Below are positions 57,374-64,000 of a stretch of DNA of 64,000 nucleotides, piece by piece. Each line of letters begins with the position of its first letter. Positions within the stretch are counted from its first letter, which is position 1. Source of the DNA: Shinella kummerowiae (GTDB lineage Bacteria; Pseudomonadota; Alphaproteobacteria; Rhizobiales; Rhizobiaceae); contig NZ_WUMK01000004.1 of NCBI RefSeq assembly GCF_009827055.1, positions 62,001-126,000 on the forward strand. The letters are read 5' to 3'. The translations under genes were made by a program, and so were the position numbers. A model generated the notes under the pieces. It had not been told where the DNA came from. It searched no databases and worked only from the letters and a program-made list of their open reading frames with translations.

Positions 57374-58297
57374 ATGATAATCGACCTAAGCTGCTACCCC
57401 ACCGATCTGGTGGACCTGGCTTGGCGCCATGACGGACCGCCGTTTACCGGCGACAAGCTTTTGAAAATGATGGACGGCCCGTATTATGTGAACGGTAAGC
57501 CGCGCCGGATCGACAAGGCCTTCATCCAGCCGCCGCAGGGCAACACCATCTACACGCATGAAGTCATGGACCTGGAAGGCAAGGCCGCCATCCGCCAGTA
57601 CATGGCCTATACCGAAAAGATGGTGACCGAGCATCCCGACCGTTTCCTCGGCTGCTTCGTCTACAACCCGCGCTACGGCACGCAGAACGGTGCCGAAGAA
57701 ATCGAACGCTACGCCAAGGAGTTCGATTTCAAGATGGTGCAGCTGCAGGCCAACATGCACGCCTATCGCCCCGACCGCGCGCTCGACTGGTTGCGCCCGG
57801 CGCTCAAGAAATGCGCCGAGCTCGGCCTGATGGTGAAGGTGCATACCGGCGACGGTCCGTATTCGATCCCGACCGAATTCTACCCGATCATCCGCGAGTT
57901 CCCGGAAGTGAACTTCATCCTCGCGCACTTCGGCGTGCAGACCGGCGGCGTCTACGTGTTCGAGCCGATGCAGATGGCGCTGGATACGCCGAGCGTCTAC
58001 GTCGAATCCGGCTGGTGCCTCCAGTCGCGTATCGTCGAATTCGCCAAGGTGCTGCCAAAGCACAAGATCCTCTTCGGCTCCGATACGCCGCCGAACGAGC
58101 CGGGCATGTGGATCAACCTTCTGGAAGTCCTCTGCCACGAGCCGCCGCAGGGCATGAACCTCGATGAAGATACGCTGGAGGATTACCTCGGCAACAACGT
58201 CGCCCGCATGATCGGTCTCGAGCCGACCAAGGCACCGGCAAGCGTCGAAGAAGCCGAGGCGTATCTGCGCCAGCACGGCGTCTCGCTCGCCGCGTAA
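57374..58297 (+). CDS. ACMSD-family amidohydrolase paralogue without the HxH metal motif
   Basis: A 307-residue protein of the amidohydrolase 2 (ACMSD/gamma-resorcylate decarboxylase) family. The start reads MIIDLSCYP where the next gene reads MIIDTHLHP, so both N-terminal metal-binding histidines are replaced by Ser6 and Tyr8. Other active-site residues are kept: VHTGDG, LAHFG and GSDTPPN. More than half of its residues match the adjacent protein. It may be a pseudoenzyme or a regulatory partner. The ATG at 57374 follows AGGAGA. Confidence 0.88.
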   Translation: MIIDLSCYPTDLVDLAWRHDGPPFTGDKLLKMMDGPYYVNGKPRRIDKAFIQPPQGNTIYTHEVMDLEGKAAIRQYMAYTEKMVTEHPDRFLGCFVYNPRYGTQNGAEEIERYAKEFDFKMVQLQANMHAYRPDRALDWLRPALKKCAELGLMVKVHTGDGPYSIPTEFYPIIREFPEVNFILAHFGVQTGGVYVFEPMQMALDTPSVYVESGWCLQSRIVEFAKVLPKHKILFGSDTPPNEPGMWINLLEVLCHEPPQGMNLDEDTLEDYLGNNVARMIGLEPTKAPASVEEAEAYLRQHGVSLAA

Positions 58298-58314
58298 ACT
58301 GAACGGAGTGAACC

Positions 58315-59262
58315 ATGATCATCGATACCCATCTTCACCCGACCAACCTCGTCGACGAGGCGTGGCGCCACACGGGAACGCCCTTCACCGGCGAGCGCAT
58401 GCTCAAGCTGATGGACGGCCCCTACATGATTAACGGCAAGCCGCGCCGGATCGACATGGGCTTCATCCAGCCGCCGCCGGGCAATACCGGCTACCGTGAC
58501 GGCAACCGCAAGGGCCGCGACGGCATTCGCGACTACATGGCCTACATCGCCGAGCTTTGCGAAAAGTATCCGGACCGCTTCATCGGCAACTTCAACTACA
58601 ACCCGCGCTGGGGCCCCGAAAACGGCGCTGCGGAGCTGGAATTCCACGTCAAGGAATACGGTTTCAAGATGCTGAAGTTGCATGCGAACATGCACGGCTA
58701 TCGTCCTGACCGTGCACTCGACTGGCTGCGTCCGGCGATGAAGAAGTGTGCCGAACTCGGCGTCGTCGTGCTCATCCACACCGGCGACGGCCCGTATACC
58801 ATCCCGACGATGTTCTACCCGATCATCCGCGAGTTCCCGATGGTCAACTTCATCATCGGTCACTTCGGCATCCAGACGGGCGGCAACTACTCGTTCGAAT
58901 CCTTCTGGATGGCGATGGACACGCCGAACGTTTACTGCGAATCTGGCTGGTGCTTCCAGTCGCGCATCGTGGAGTTCGCCCAGCAGCTGCCGAAGAACAA
59001 GATCGTCTTCGGCACGGACAGCCCGCCAAACGATCCGGGCATGTGGCTGCGCGAGCTGGAAGTGCTCTGCAAGGACCCACCGCACGGCATCAACCTCTCC
59101 GAGGACGATCTGGAAGGCTATCTCGGCAACAACATCGCCAAGCTCGTCGGCATCGATCCGTCGCCGCCGCCGCGTGACGTGAGGGACGCCCAGGCCCGCC
59201 TGACGGATTCTTACGCCGGCGTCGACCGCGCCACCGGCAAGCATCTGCTGCAGCCGGCTTGA
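58315..59262 (+). CDS. ACMSD-family amidohydrolase (decarboxylase or hydrolase)
   Basis: A 315-residue metal-dependent TIM-barrel enzyme. The metal ligands are all visible: HxH in DTHLHP, His in IHTGDGPYT, His in IGHFGIQ and Asp in GTDSPPND. Characterised family members decarboxylate or hydrolyse aromatic and N-heteroaromatic acids, for example ACMS, gamma-resorcylate and iso-orotate. It follows its HxH-lacking paralogue by 17 bp, suggesting equimolar expression. The substrate is unknown. Confidence 0.9.
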   Translation: MIIDTHLHPTNLVDEAWRHTGTPFTGERMLKLMDGPYMINGKPRRIDMGFIQPPPGNTGYRDGNRKGRDGIRDYMAYIAELCEKYPDRFIGNFNYNPRWGPENGAAELEFHVKEYGFKMLKLHANMHGYRPDRALDWLRPAMKKCAELGVVVLIHTGDGPYTIPTMFYPIIREFPMVNFIIGHFGIQTGGNYSFESFWMAMDTPNVYCESGWCFQSRIVEFAQQLPKNKIVFGTDSPPNDPGMWLRELEVLCKDPPHGINLSEDDLEGYLGNNIAKLVGIDPSPPPRDVRDAQARLTDSYAGVDRATGKHLLQPA

Positions 59263-59306
59263 TCTGACAAGGAAACGCCCGTCGCTCATTGGCGGCGGGC
59301 GCAAGA

Positions 59307-59430
59307 CCCCCTCATCCGGCCCTTCGGGCCACCTTCTCCCTGTGAGGGAGAAGGTGAAGTGCGGACCTCACGGTTTCCCCCTTCTCCCCACCGGGGAGAA
59401 GGTGCCGGCAGGCGGATGAGGGGGTTTTTA
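59307..59430. repeat. RIME-type palindromic intergenic element
   Basis: The outer 12-bp arms (59307-59318 and 59413-59424) are perfect inverted repeats with sequence CCCCCTCATCCG. Inner stems are formed by CCTTCTCCC/GGGAGAAGG and CCTTCTCCCC/GGGGAGAAGG. This is the typical makeup of the short mosaic repeats found between genes in Rhizobiaceae. A T run at 59425-59429 would let it also act as a terminator before the UbiD gene. Confidence 0.8.
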
Positions 59431-59481
59431 CACATCGGGCGGACCGAAAGCGCCGCCAACCCCGAACACCGAGGCCGAGAC

Positions 59482-60855
59482 ATGAGCCAGTACCACAAGC
59501 AAGACGTTCGCCGTTTCCTGGCCGATTACCAGGCGGAACATCCCGAGGACGTCATCACCATCGACCGGCCGGTCTCGGACGATCAGGACGCCACAGCGCT
59601 GATCTGGACCCTCGCGGACAAGGGGCAGCACCCGATGCTGCACCTCAAGAATGTCAGCGGCATCGGCGCCGAGGTCATCTGCAATATCTTCGCCTCGCGG
59701 GATCGCATCGCCCGCCTTCTCGGCTCGACCGCCGACAAGCTGCACGAGGCCTATCAGGCGCGTTCGAACAAGCCCTTCACCCCGGAACTGCTGGAAAGCG
59801 GCCCGATCACCGAAGAGATCATCTCCGGCGACGCCGTCGACCTCAACATGCTGCCGATGCTGAAGCACTTCGACACCGACCGCGCGAAATACATCACCTC
59901 GGGCATCATCATCGGCGAGCATCCGGAAACCGGTGCGGGCAATCTCAGCTATCACCGCGCGATGATCCATTCGAAGAATTCGCTGGCGACCTCGCTGCAT
60001 TCGCGCGGCCATCTCTGGCGGCTGATGAACATGGCGAAGGAGAGGGGCAAGCCGATGCCCGTCGCCATGGTGATCGGCGGCCATCCGCTGTTCATGATCG
60101 CCGCCTCCGCCCGCCTTGCCTTCGGCGAGGACGAGCGCGATGTCGCCGGCGGCCTGATGGGCGAACCCTTGCAGGTCGTGCGCACGCCGAAATACGGCAT
60201 CCGCGTTCCCGCCCATGCCGAGATCGTGCTGGAAGGCGTGATCGATCCCGAGGCGCATGTGGAAGAGGGGCCGTTCGGCGAGTTCACCGGCTATTCTTCC
60301 GACCGCTCGACCAACAACCTCTTCACCGTCGAGACCATCATGCGCCGCCGCGATGCCATGCTCGTTTCCGTCGCGGGCGGCAATTCGGCCGAGCACCTGA
60401 ACCTTGGCCGCGTGCCGCGCGAGGCTGAAGTCGTGGAGAAGCTGAAGGCCCGTTTCCCCTCGATCACCGCCGTGCACTACCCGTCCTCCGGCACCCATTT
60501 CCACGCCTATATCGCGATGAACCAGACCCGCGAGGGCGAGGCGCGGCAGGTCATGCTTGGCCTGCTCGGCTGGGACCAATATCTGAAGAACGTCGTGGTG
60601 GTGGATGCCGATGTGGACATTACCAAGGACTCGGAAGTCCTCTGGGCGCTCGCCACCCATTTCCAGCCGCACAAGGATGTCGTTATCATCGAGGGCCTGC
60701 CGGGCAATGCGCTCGATCCCTCGGCCAGCGGTATCGGCACAACCTCGCGCATGGGGCTCGACGCCACGCGCGGCCCGAACTTCCATGGCGTGCGCGCGCG
60801 TATCAGCGATGAAGCGTCCGCCCGCGCCACGGCCCTCCTCAAAAACGTGGGATAA
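59482..60855 (+). CDS. UbiD-family prFMN-dependent decarboxylase
   Basis: A 457-residue (de)carboxylase that uses prenylated FMN. The catalytic E-R-E set appears as Arg159 in LSYHRAMIH and Glu262/Glu267 in EEGPFGEFTG. The ATG at 59482 starts MSQYHKQDVRRFL; the upstream frame runs through the repeat element and was rejected. UbiX is encoded 5 bp downstream, as expected for cofactor supply. Known relatives act on hydroxybenzoates, vanillate, protocatechuate and heteroaromatic acids. Confidence 0.94.
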   Translation: MSQYHKQDVRRFLADYQAEHPEDVITIDRPVSDDQDATALIWTLADKGQHPMLHLKNVSGIGAEVICNIFASRDRIARLLGSTADKLHEAYQARSNKPFTPELLESGPITEEIISGDAVDLNMLPMLKHFDTDRAKYITSGIIIGEHPETGAGNLSYHRAMIHSKNSLATSLHSRGHLWRLMNMAKERGKPMPVAMVIGGHPLFMIAASARLAFGEDERDVAGGLMGEPLQVVRTPKYGIRVPAHAEIVLEGVIDPEAHVEEGPFGEFTGYSSDRSTNNLFTVETIMRRRDAMLVSVAGGNSAEHLNLGRVPREAEVVEKLKARFPSITAVHYPSSGTHFHAYIAMNQTREGEARQVMLGLLGWDQYLKNVVVVDADVDITKDSEVLWALATHFQPHKDVVIIEGLPGNALDPSASGIGTTSRMGLDATRGPNFHGVRARISDEASARATALLKNVG

Positions 60856-60860
60856 AGGTC

Positions 60861-61445
60861 ATGACGCGGCCAAGACGCATGATCGTCGGCATTTCGGGCG
60901 CTTCCGGGGTCATCTACGGCAAGCGCATCCTCGAAGTGCTGCGCGATCTCGAGATCGAGACGCATCTCATCATGTCGCGCGCCGCCTGCATCACGCTCGC
61001 GGCCGAGGCGGATTTCACCAGGCAGGATCTGGAAGCACTGGCGACGACCACCCATTCCAACAAGGATATCGGCGCTGTCTGTTCCTCCGGTTCCTACAAG
61101 ACGCTCGGCATGATCGTTGCGCCCTGTTCGGTGAAGACCATGGCGGAAATCGCCACGGGCGCGACCGACAACCTCTTGTCGCGGGCCGCCGACGTCGTGT
61201 TGAAGGAGCGCCGCCGGCTCGTCCTTATGCTGCGCGAGACACCGCTGCATCTTGGCCATATCAGGAACATGGCGCAGGTGACGGAAATGGGCGGCATCAT
61301 CTATCCGCCCGTGCCGGCCTTCTACGCCAAGCCGCAGAGCCTCGCCGACATGGTCGATCACACCGTTGGACGCGTGCTCGATCTTTTCGACCTGGACCCC
61401 GGCATCGTGCGCCGCTGGCAGGGAACGCAGGGCGAGGTGGTGTGA
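60861..61445 (+). CDS. UbiX-family flavin prenyltransferase
   Basis: A 194-residue flavoprotein that makes prFMN from FMN and dimethylallyl phosphate. Motifs are GISGASGVIYGKRILEVL at the N-terminus, the phosphate-binding SSGSYKTLGMIVAPCSVKT segment, and the prenyl site ETPLHLGHIRNM. It should activate the adjacent UbiD protein. Five bases separate it from the UbiD stop, so they are co-transcribed. Confidence 0.95.
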   Translation: MTRPRRMIVGISGASGVIYGKRILEVLRDLEIETHLIMSRAACITLAAEADFTRQDLEALATTTHSNKDIGAVCSSGSYKTLGMIVAPCSVKTMAEIATGATDNLLSRAADVVLKERRRLVLMLRETPLHLGHIRNMAQVTEMGGIIYPPVPAFYAKPQSLADMVDHTVGRVLDLFDLDPGIVRRWQGTQGEVV

Positions 61446-61446
61446 C

Positions 61447-62373
61447 ATGGCCGTTCGCATCGCCCCCGAGCCGGAGACGCTGGAGCCACGCGCCGCCTTC
61501 CTCTCGGACGATGCGATCGACATTCTCGCCTTCGCCGCGCAATCCATGACGGAAGGCCATGCTGCGGCTCTCGTCACTCTCGTCGAAATCCGCGGCGGCG
61601 CGGCCCGCGCCATCGGCGCGCAAATGGCGGTGCGCGAGGACGGCCTCTATTGCGGCTTCGTCTCCGGCGGCTGTACGGAGGCGGCCGTCGCCGCCGAAGC
61701 CATGATGGCCCTTCAAAAGGGCCTGGACCGCAACCTCCGTCTCGGCGAGGGTTCACCTTTCTTCGATATCGTGCTGCCCTGCGGCGGCGGCATCACGCTC
61801 GCCATTCATGTCCTGCGCGATGCCGCCGTGCTGCACCACGCGCTGGCGGCCCTTCAGCGCCGCATCCCCGTGAGCCTGCGCTATCATGCCGGCAGCCAGA
61901 CGCTCGCCCTTGAGGCCGATGAGGGCAAAACCGGTTGGGACGGCGAGGGTTTCGTCCGCGCCTACCGCCCAAGGGAAAGGCTCGTGCTTGGCGGCACCGG
62001 CATGGAGGTCAGCACCGTGGCGCAGGTCGCGGCTGCATCCGGCTACGAGGTCCTGCTGCTGGAACGGGGCCAGGCACCGACAAACGATCAGTTGGACCGC
62101 GACACCGCCGTCGCACTGCTGTTCCACGACATTGATCGGGAATTGGCATTGCTCGAACGCGCCTTGGCATCGAGGGTCTTCTACATCGGCGCGCTCGGAA
62201 GCCGCCGCACGCACGCAAAACGCTGCGCAGCCTTGCGACAACGTGGCTACGGTGACGGCGACCTCGCCCGGATCAAGGCCCCCATCGGAATTTTCGACAA
62301 GGCAAGGGATGCGCGCACACTGGCGCTCTCGATCGTCGCCGATGTTGCGCAGGCGCGGCTGAACGACTGCTGA
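61447..62373 (+). CDS. XdhC/CoxI-family Mo-hydroxylase maturation factor
   Basis: A 308-residue protein with an N-terminal XdhC/CoxI domain (LVTLVEIRGGAARAIGAQM and FVSGGCTEAAVA) and a C-terminal Rossmann domain (LVLGGTGMEVSTVAQVA and FYIGALGSRRTHAKR). XdhC proteins bind molybdenum cofactor and promote its sulfuration and insertion into xanthine dehydrogenase-type enzymes. It lies 5.6 kb after the Mo-hydroxylase genes and is co-transcribed with UbiX, joining the two operons functionally. Confidence 0.92.
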   Translation: MAVRIAPEPETLEPRAAFLSDDAIDILAFAAQSMTEGHAAALVTLVEIRGGAARAIGAQMAVREDGLYCGFVSGGCTEAAVAAEAMMALQKGLDRNLRLGEGSPFFDIVLPCGGGITLAIHVLRDAAVLHHALAALQRRIPVSLRYHAGSQTLALEADEGKTGWDGEGFVRAYRPRERLVLGGTGMEVSTVAQVAAASGYEVLLLERGQAPTNDQLDRDTAVALLFHDIDRELALLERALASRVFYIGALGSRRTHAKRCAALRQRGYGDGDLARIKAPIGIFDKARDARTLALSIVADVAQARLNDC

Positions 62374-62435
62374 AAGATCCAGTGTTCAGGCGAAGCTGTT
62401 TGAACGAGGCTCGGGAACAAATCATCTACCTGCGA

Positions 62436-62464
62436 AAAAAGGCCCGGAGATTCTGGGCCTTTTC
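62436..62464. terminator. Bidirectional terminator between xdhC-like and protease genes
   Basis: AAAAGGCCC (62437-62445) pairs with GGGCCTTTT (62455-62463), with A and T runs on both sides. It can end both the plus-strand operon and the minus-strand protease gene. Confidence 0.88.
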
Positions 62465-62524
62465 GTATCAATTTAAACGGTTACTGCCAGGAGGCAGGAA
62501 AATTTCAGCGCAGAAATCCTCCGA

Positions 62525-64000
62525 TCAGAGAAGGAAGTCGCTGGCGTTGAGATCGCTCAACTTGAAATCGTGCAGAACAATGATGTCGGTGCTGGTAAAT
62601 TTAATCTGGACGTCTGCACCGACCTGCGTCGATCGGACCAATACCGAGTTTATCGATGAGAAGTTGTAAGACCGCAAATCGATATCATCAATGTTGTTCT
62701 GGAAGTCGATGATCGTGTCCTTACCATAACCCTTGGCAAAATAAAAGTCATCGCCGCCGCCACCGCCGGTCAATACATCATTGCCCCTGCCACCGGTAAT
62801 TTTGTTGACGCCGCTGTTGCCGACCAACCTGTCATTGAACGCACTGCCCAGCAGGTTTTCGATGGACGAATAGGTATCCCCCGCGGCATCGCCAGTATTG
62901 GTTGACGAATTCGCCAGGTTGGCCCGCACAGCGGCTTTGGCATCGGAGTAGGAGGCTGTGTCCGTTCCGCTGCCGCCAATCAGTTTGTCGGCACCCGCTC
63001 CGCCCGTCAGAGTATCGCTGCCGGTGCCACCGGTAAGCATGTTGACACTGCTGTTGCCGACCAACCTGTCATTGAAAGCGCTGCCCAAAAGATTTTCGAT
63101 GGACGAATAGGTATCCCCTAAGGCATCACCTGTATTGGTTGACGAATTTGTCAGATTGGCTCGCACGGCGGCTTTGGCCGTGGCGTACGAGGCTGTGTCC
63201 GTTCCGCTGCCGCCGATCAGTTTGTCGGCACCTGCTCCGCCCGTCAGAAGGTCGTTTCCGGTGCTGCCGTCCAGCGTATCGACTCCCGCACCACCGTCCA
63301 GTTTGTCGTTGCCGGCGAAACCATAGAGCTTGTCGTTGCCGTTGTTGCCAACGAGACTGTTGGCACCCTGGTTGCCACGGATCGTATCGCTGCCGCTACC
63401 GCCTTTGGCGTTTTCAATGAGAGACCGTAGGTCGCCATTGAAGAGAAGCGCATTGAAAATATTGCCGCGCGCGAAAGCGTCAACTTCAAAGTTCAACTTG
63501 GCAAGCTGAACTGCGCTGAACTTGGAGTGCAAGCCCGGGCGCAGGTCAATTGAAAGGGCCGTTGTATAGGCCGACAAGTCGTAGGTGTCTGTGCCGCCGC
63601 CATCCCAGATCGTTGCAAAAATTCGATTGCCGCCGGCATCAATCGCGACTTGGCCGTTCACCAGCGTATCACCACTATTGGGATTCCACTTGTAGACAGT
63701 GTTGCCCGAGTTTGTTGAGAAGTCGGCACCGTACATTTGCTGTAACGCTGCGATGTCATACATCATATATGTTTGCGCGTAGCCGAATTCCTCGTTCCTA
63801 TAACCATCGATAGGTCCACCAACATTCGAGCGGTACGTCATGATGGAATATTCCATCGAGTCCGTGTTGCTCGGCAGGGCAGGAAAACCGAATTCCGCTT
63901 CATGGCCGTGTTTCAGACCGAGCGCATGACCGATCTCGTGCAGCATGGTTGCCCAGGCGTAGTTTCCCGCGACCGGCGAGCGATAGTCGAACGAGCGGCC
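62525..64000 (-). CDS. Serralysin-type M10 metalloprotease with RTX repeats, 5' end outside the window
   Basis: The 491 residues seen are the C-terminal part; the frame stays open to position 64000, so the N-terminus is missing. The zinc motif is HEIGHALGLKHGHE (HExxHxxGxxH) and the Met-turn is SIMTY. A peptidase M10 C-terminal domain and RTX nonapeptides (GGSGSDTIR, GNNGNDKLYG, GGAGVDTLDG) follow. RTX proteins are exported by type I secretion and fold with calcium. A 79-residue segment is tandemly duplicated. The final ASDFLL resembles a type I secretion end. Confidence 0.92.
   Translation of the reverse strand, partial: GRSFDYRSPVAGNYAWATMLHEIGHALGLKHGHEAEFGFPALPSNTDSMEYSIMTYRSNVGGPIDGYRNEEFGYAQTYMMYDIAALQQMYGADFSTNSGNTVYKWNPNSGDTLVNGQVAIDAGGNRIFATIWDGGGTDTYDLSAYTTALSIDLRPGLHSKFSAVQLAKLNFEVDAFARGNIFNALLFNGDLRSLIENAKGGSGSDTIRGNQGANSLVGNNGNDKLYGFAGNDKLDGGAGVDTLDGSTGNDLLTGGAGADKLIGGSGTDTASYATAKAAVRANLTNSSTNTGDALGDTYSSIENLLGSAFNDRLVGNSSVNMLTGGTGSDTLTGGAGADKLIGGSGTDTASYSDAKAAVRANLANSSTNTGDAAGDTYSSIENLLGSAFNDRLVGNSGVNKITGGRGNDVLTGGGGGDDFYFAKGYGKDTIIDFQNNIDDIDLRSYNFSSINSVLVRSTQVGADVQIKFTSTDIIVLHDFKLSDLNASDFLL
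62747..63220. repeat. Tandem duplication of 79 codons in the RTX region
   Basis: Two adjacent 237-bp units (62747-62983 and 62984-63220) encode nearly the same residues, both starting LIGGSGTDTASY and containing SSIENLLGSAFNDRLVGNS. The DNA is also nearly identical, so the duplication is recent or kept homogeneous. Confidence 0.85.

Noticed and set aside
57180-57377. A 65-codon frame in the gap before the amidohydrolase pair, and an N-terminal extension of the first amidohydrolase from 57233
   Set aside because: The residues are Arg/Pro/Ala-rich as expected from non-coding GC-rich DNA, and the conserved protein starts at the ATG at 57374, which has a good ribosome site.
62747-63220. Repeated DNA near the window end as a CRISPR-like or mobile repeat
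   Set aside because: The period is 237 bp and in frame with RTX coding sequence, so it is an internal protein duplication.

Overview
The window looks like a chromosomal segment of an alphaproteobacterium of the order Hyphomicrobiales, most likely Rhizobiaceae (Rhizobium, Agrobacterium, Ensifer or Shinella type). The evidence is high-GC coding bias, the linked sets kdsA-eno-ftsB-pdhABC-lpdA-lipA and dusB-ntrBC-ntrYX-trkA-hfq-hflX, and a palindromic intergenic repeat of the rhizobial RIME type. No tRNA, rRNA, CRISPR array, prophage or insertion sequence was seen.

Positions 1 to about 35.8 kb are mostly conserved core genes. A cysteine hydrolase, an AraC/DJ-1 regulator, a FAD oxidoreductase and a VOC protein lead into KDO-8-phosphate synthase and enolase. 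Next come the divisome protein FtsB, the pyruvate dehydrogenase complex with an embedded SGNH hydrolase, lipoate synthase, a small kinase-like protein, a Coq10/RatA START protein, CinA and IspDF. The nitrogen regulon operon follows (dusB, ntrB, ntrC, then ntrY, ntrX), with trkA, an aminotransferase, hfq, hflX and mazG. This half ends with an assimilatory sulfite reduction locus (cysG, DUF2849, cysI, DUF934) and ferredoxin-NADP reductase.

From 35.8 to 62.4 kb the content becomes accessory and catabolic. It holds four regulators of three families (GntR, RpiR and two LysR), an MFS carrier and a racemase-like protein that lacks its catalytic cysteines. A BMP-type ABC importer has two binding proteins. 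There are also a cytosine-deaminase-like amidohydrolase, a class II aldolase and an NCS2 nucleobase permease. A three-subunit molybdenum hydroxylase is translationally coupled to a histidine-rich CobW GTPase. Two tandem ACMSD-family amidohydrolases follow, the first without the HxH metal motif, and then a UbiD decarboxylase, a UbiX flavin prenyltransferase and an XdhC maturation factor. Together these suggest uptake of a nucleobase-like N-heterocycle, hydroxylation by the Mo enzyme, prFMN-dependent (de)carboxylation and hydrolysis. The substrate cannot be read from sequence. A shared 17-bp operator-like motif (16 of 17 identical) lies before the amidohydrolase gene and between lysR2 and the permease gene, so one regulator may control both arms.

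The window closes with the C-terminal part of a serralysin-type secreted metalloprotease carrying RTX repeats. Its N-terminus lies beyond position 64000.
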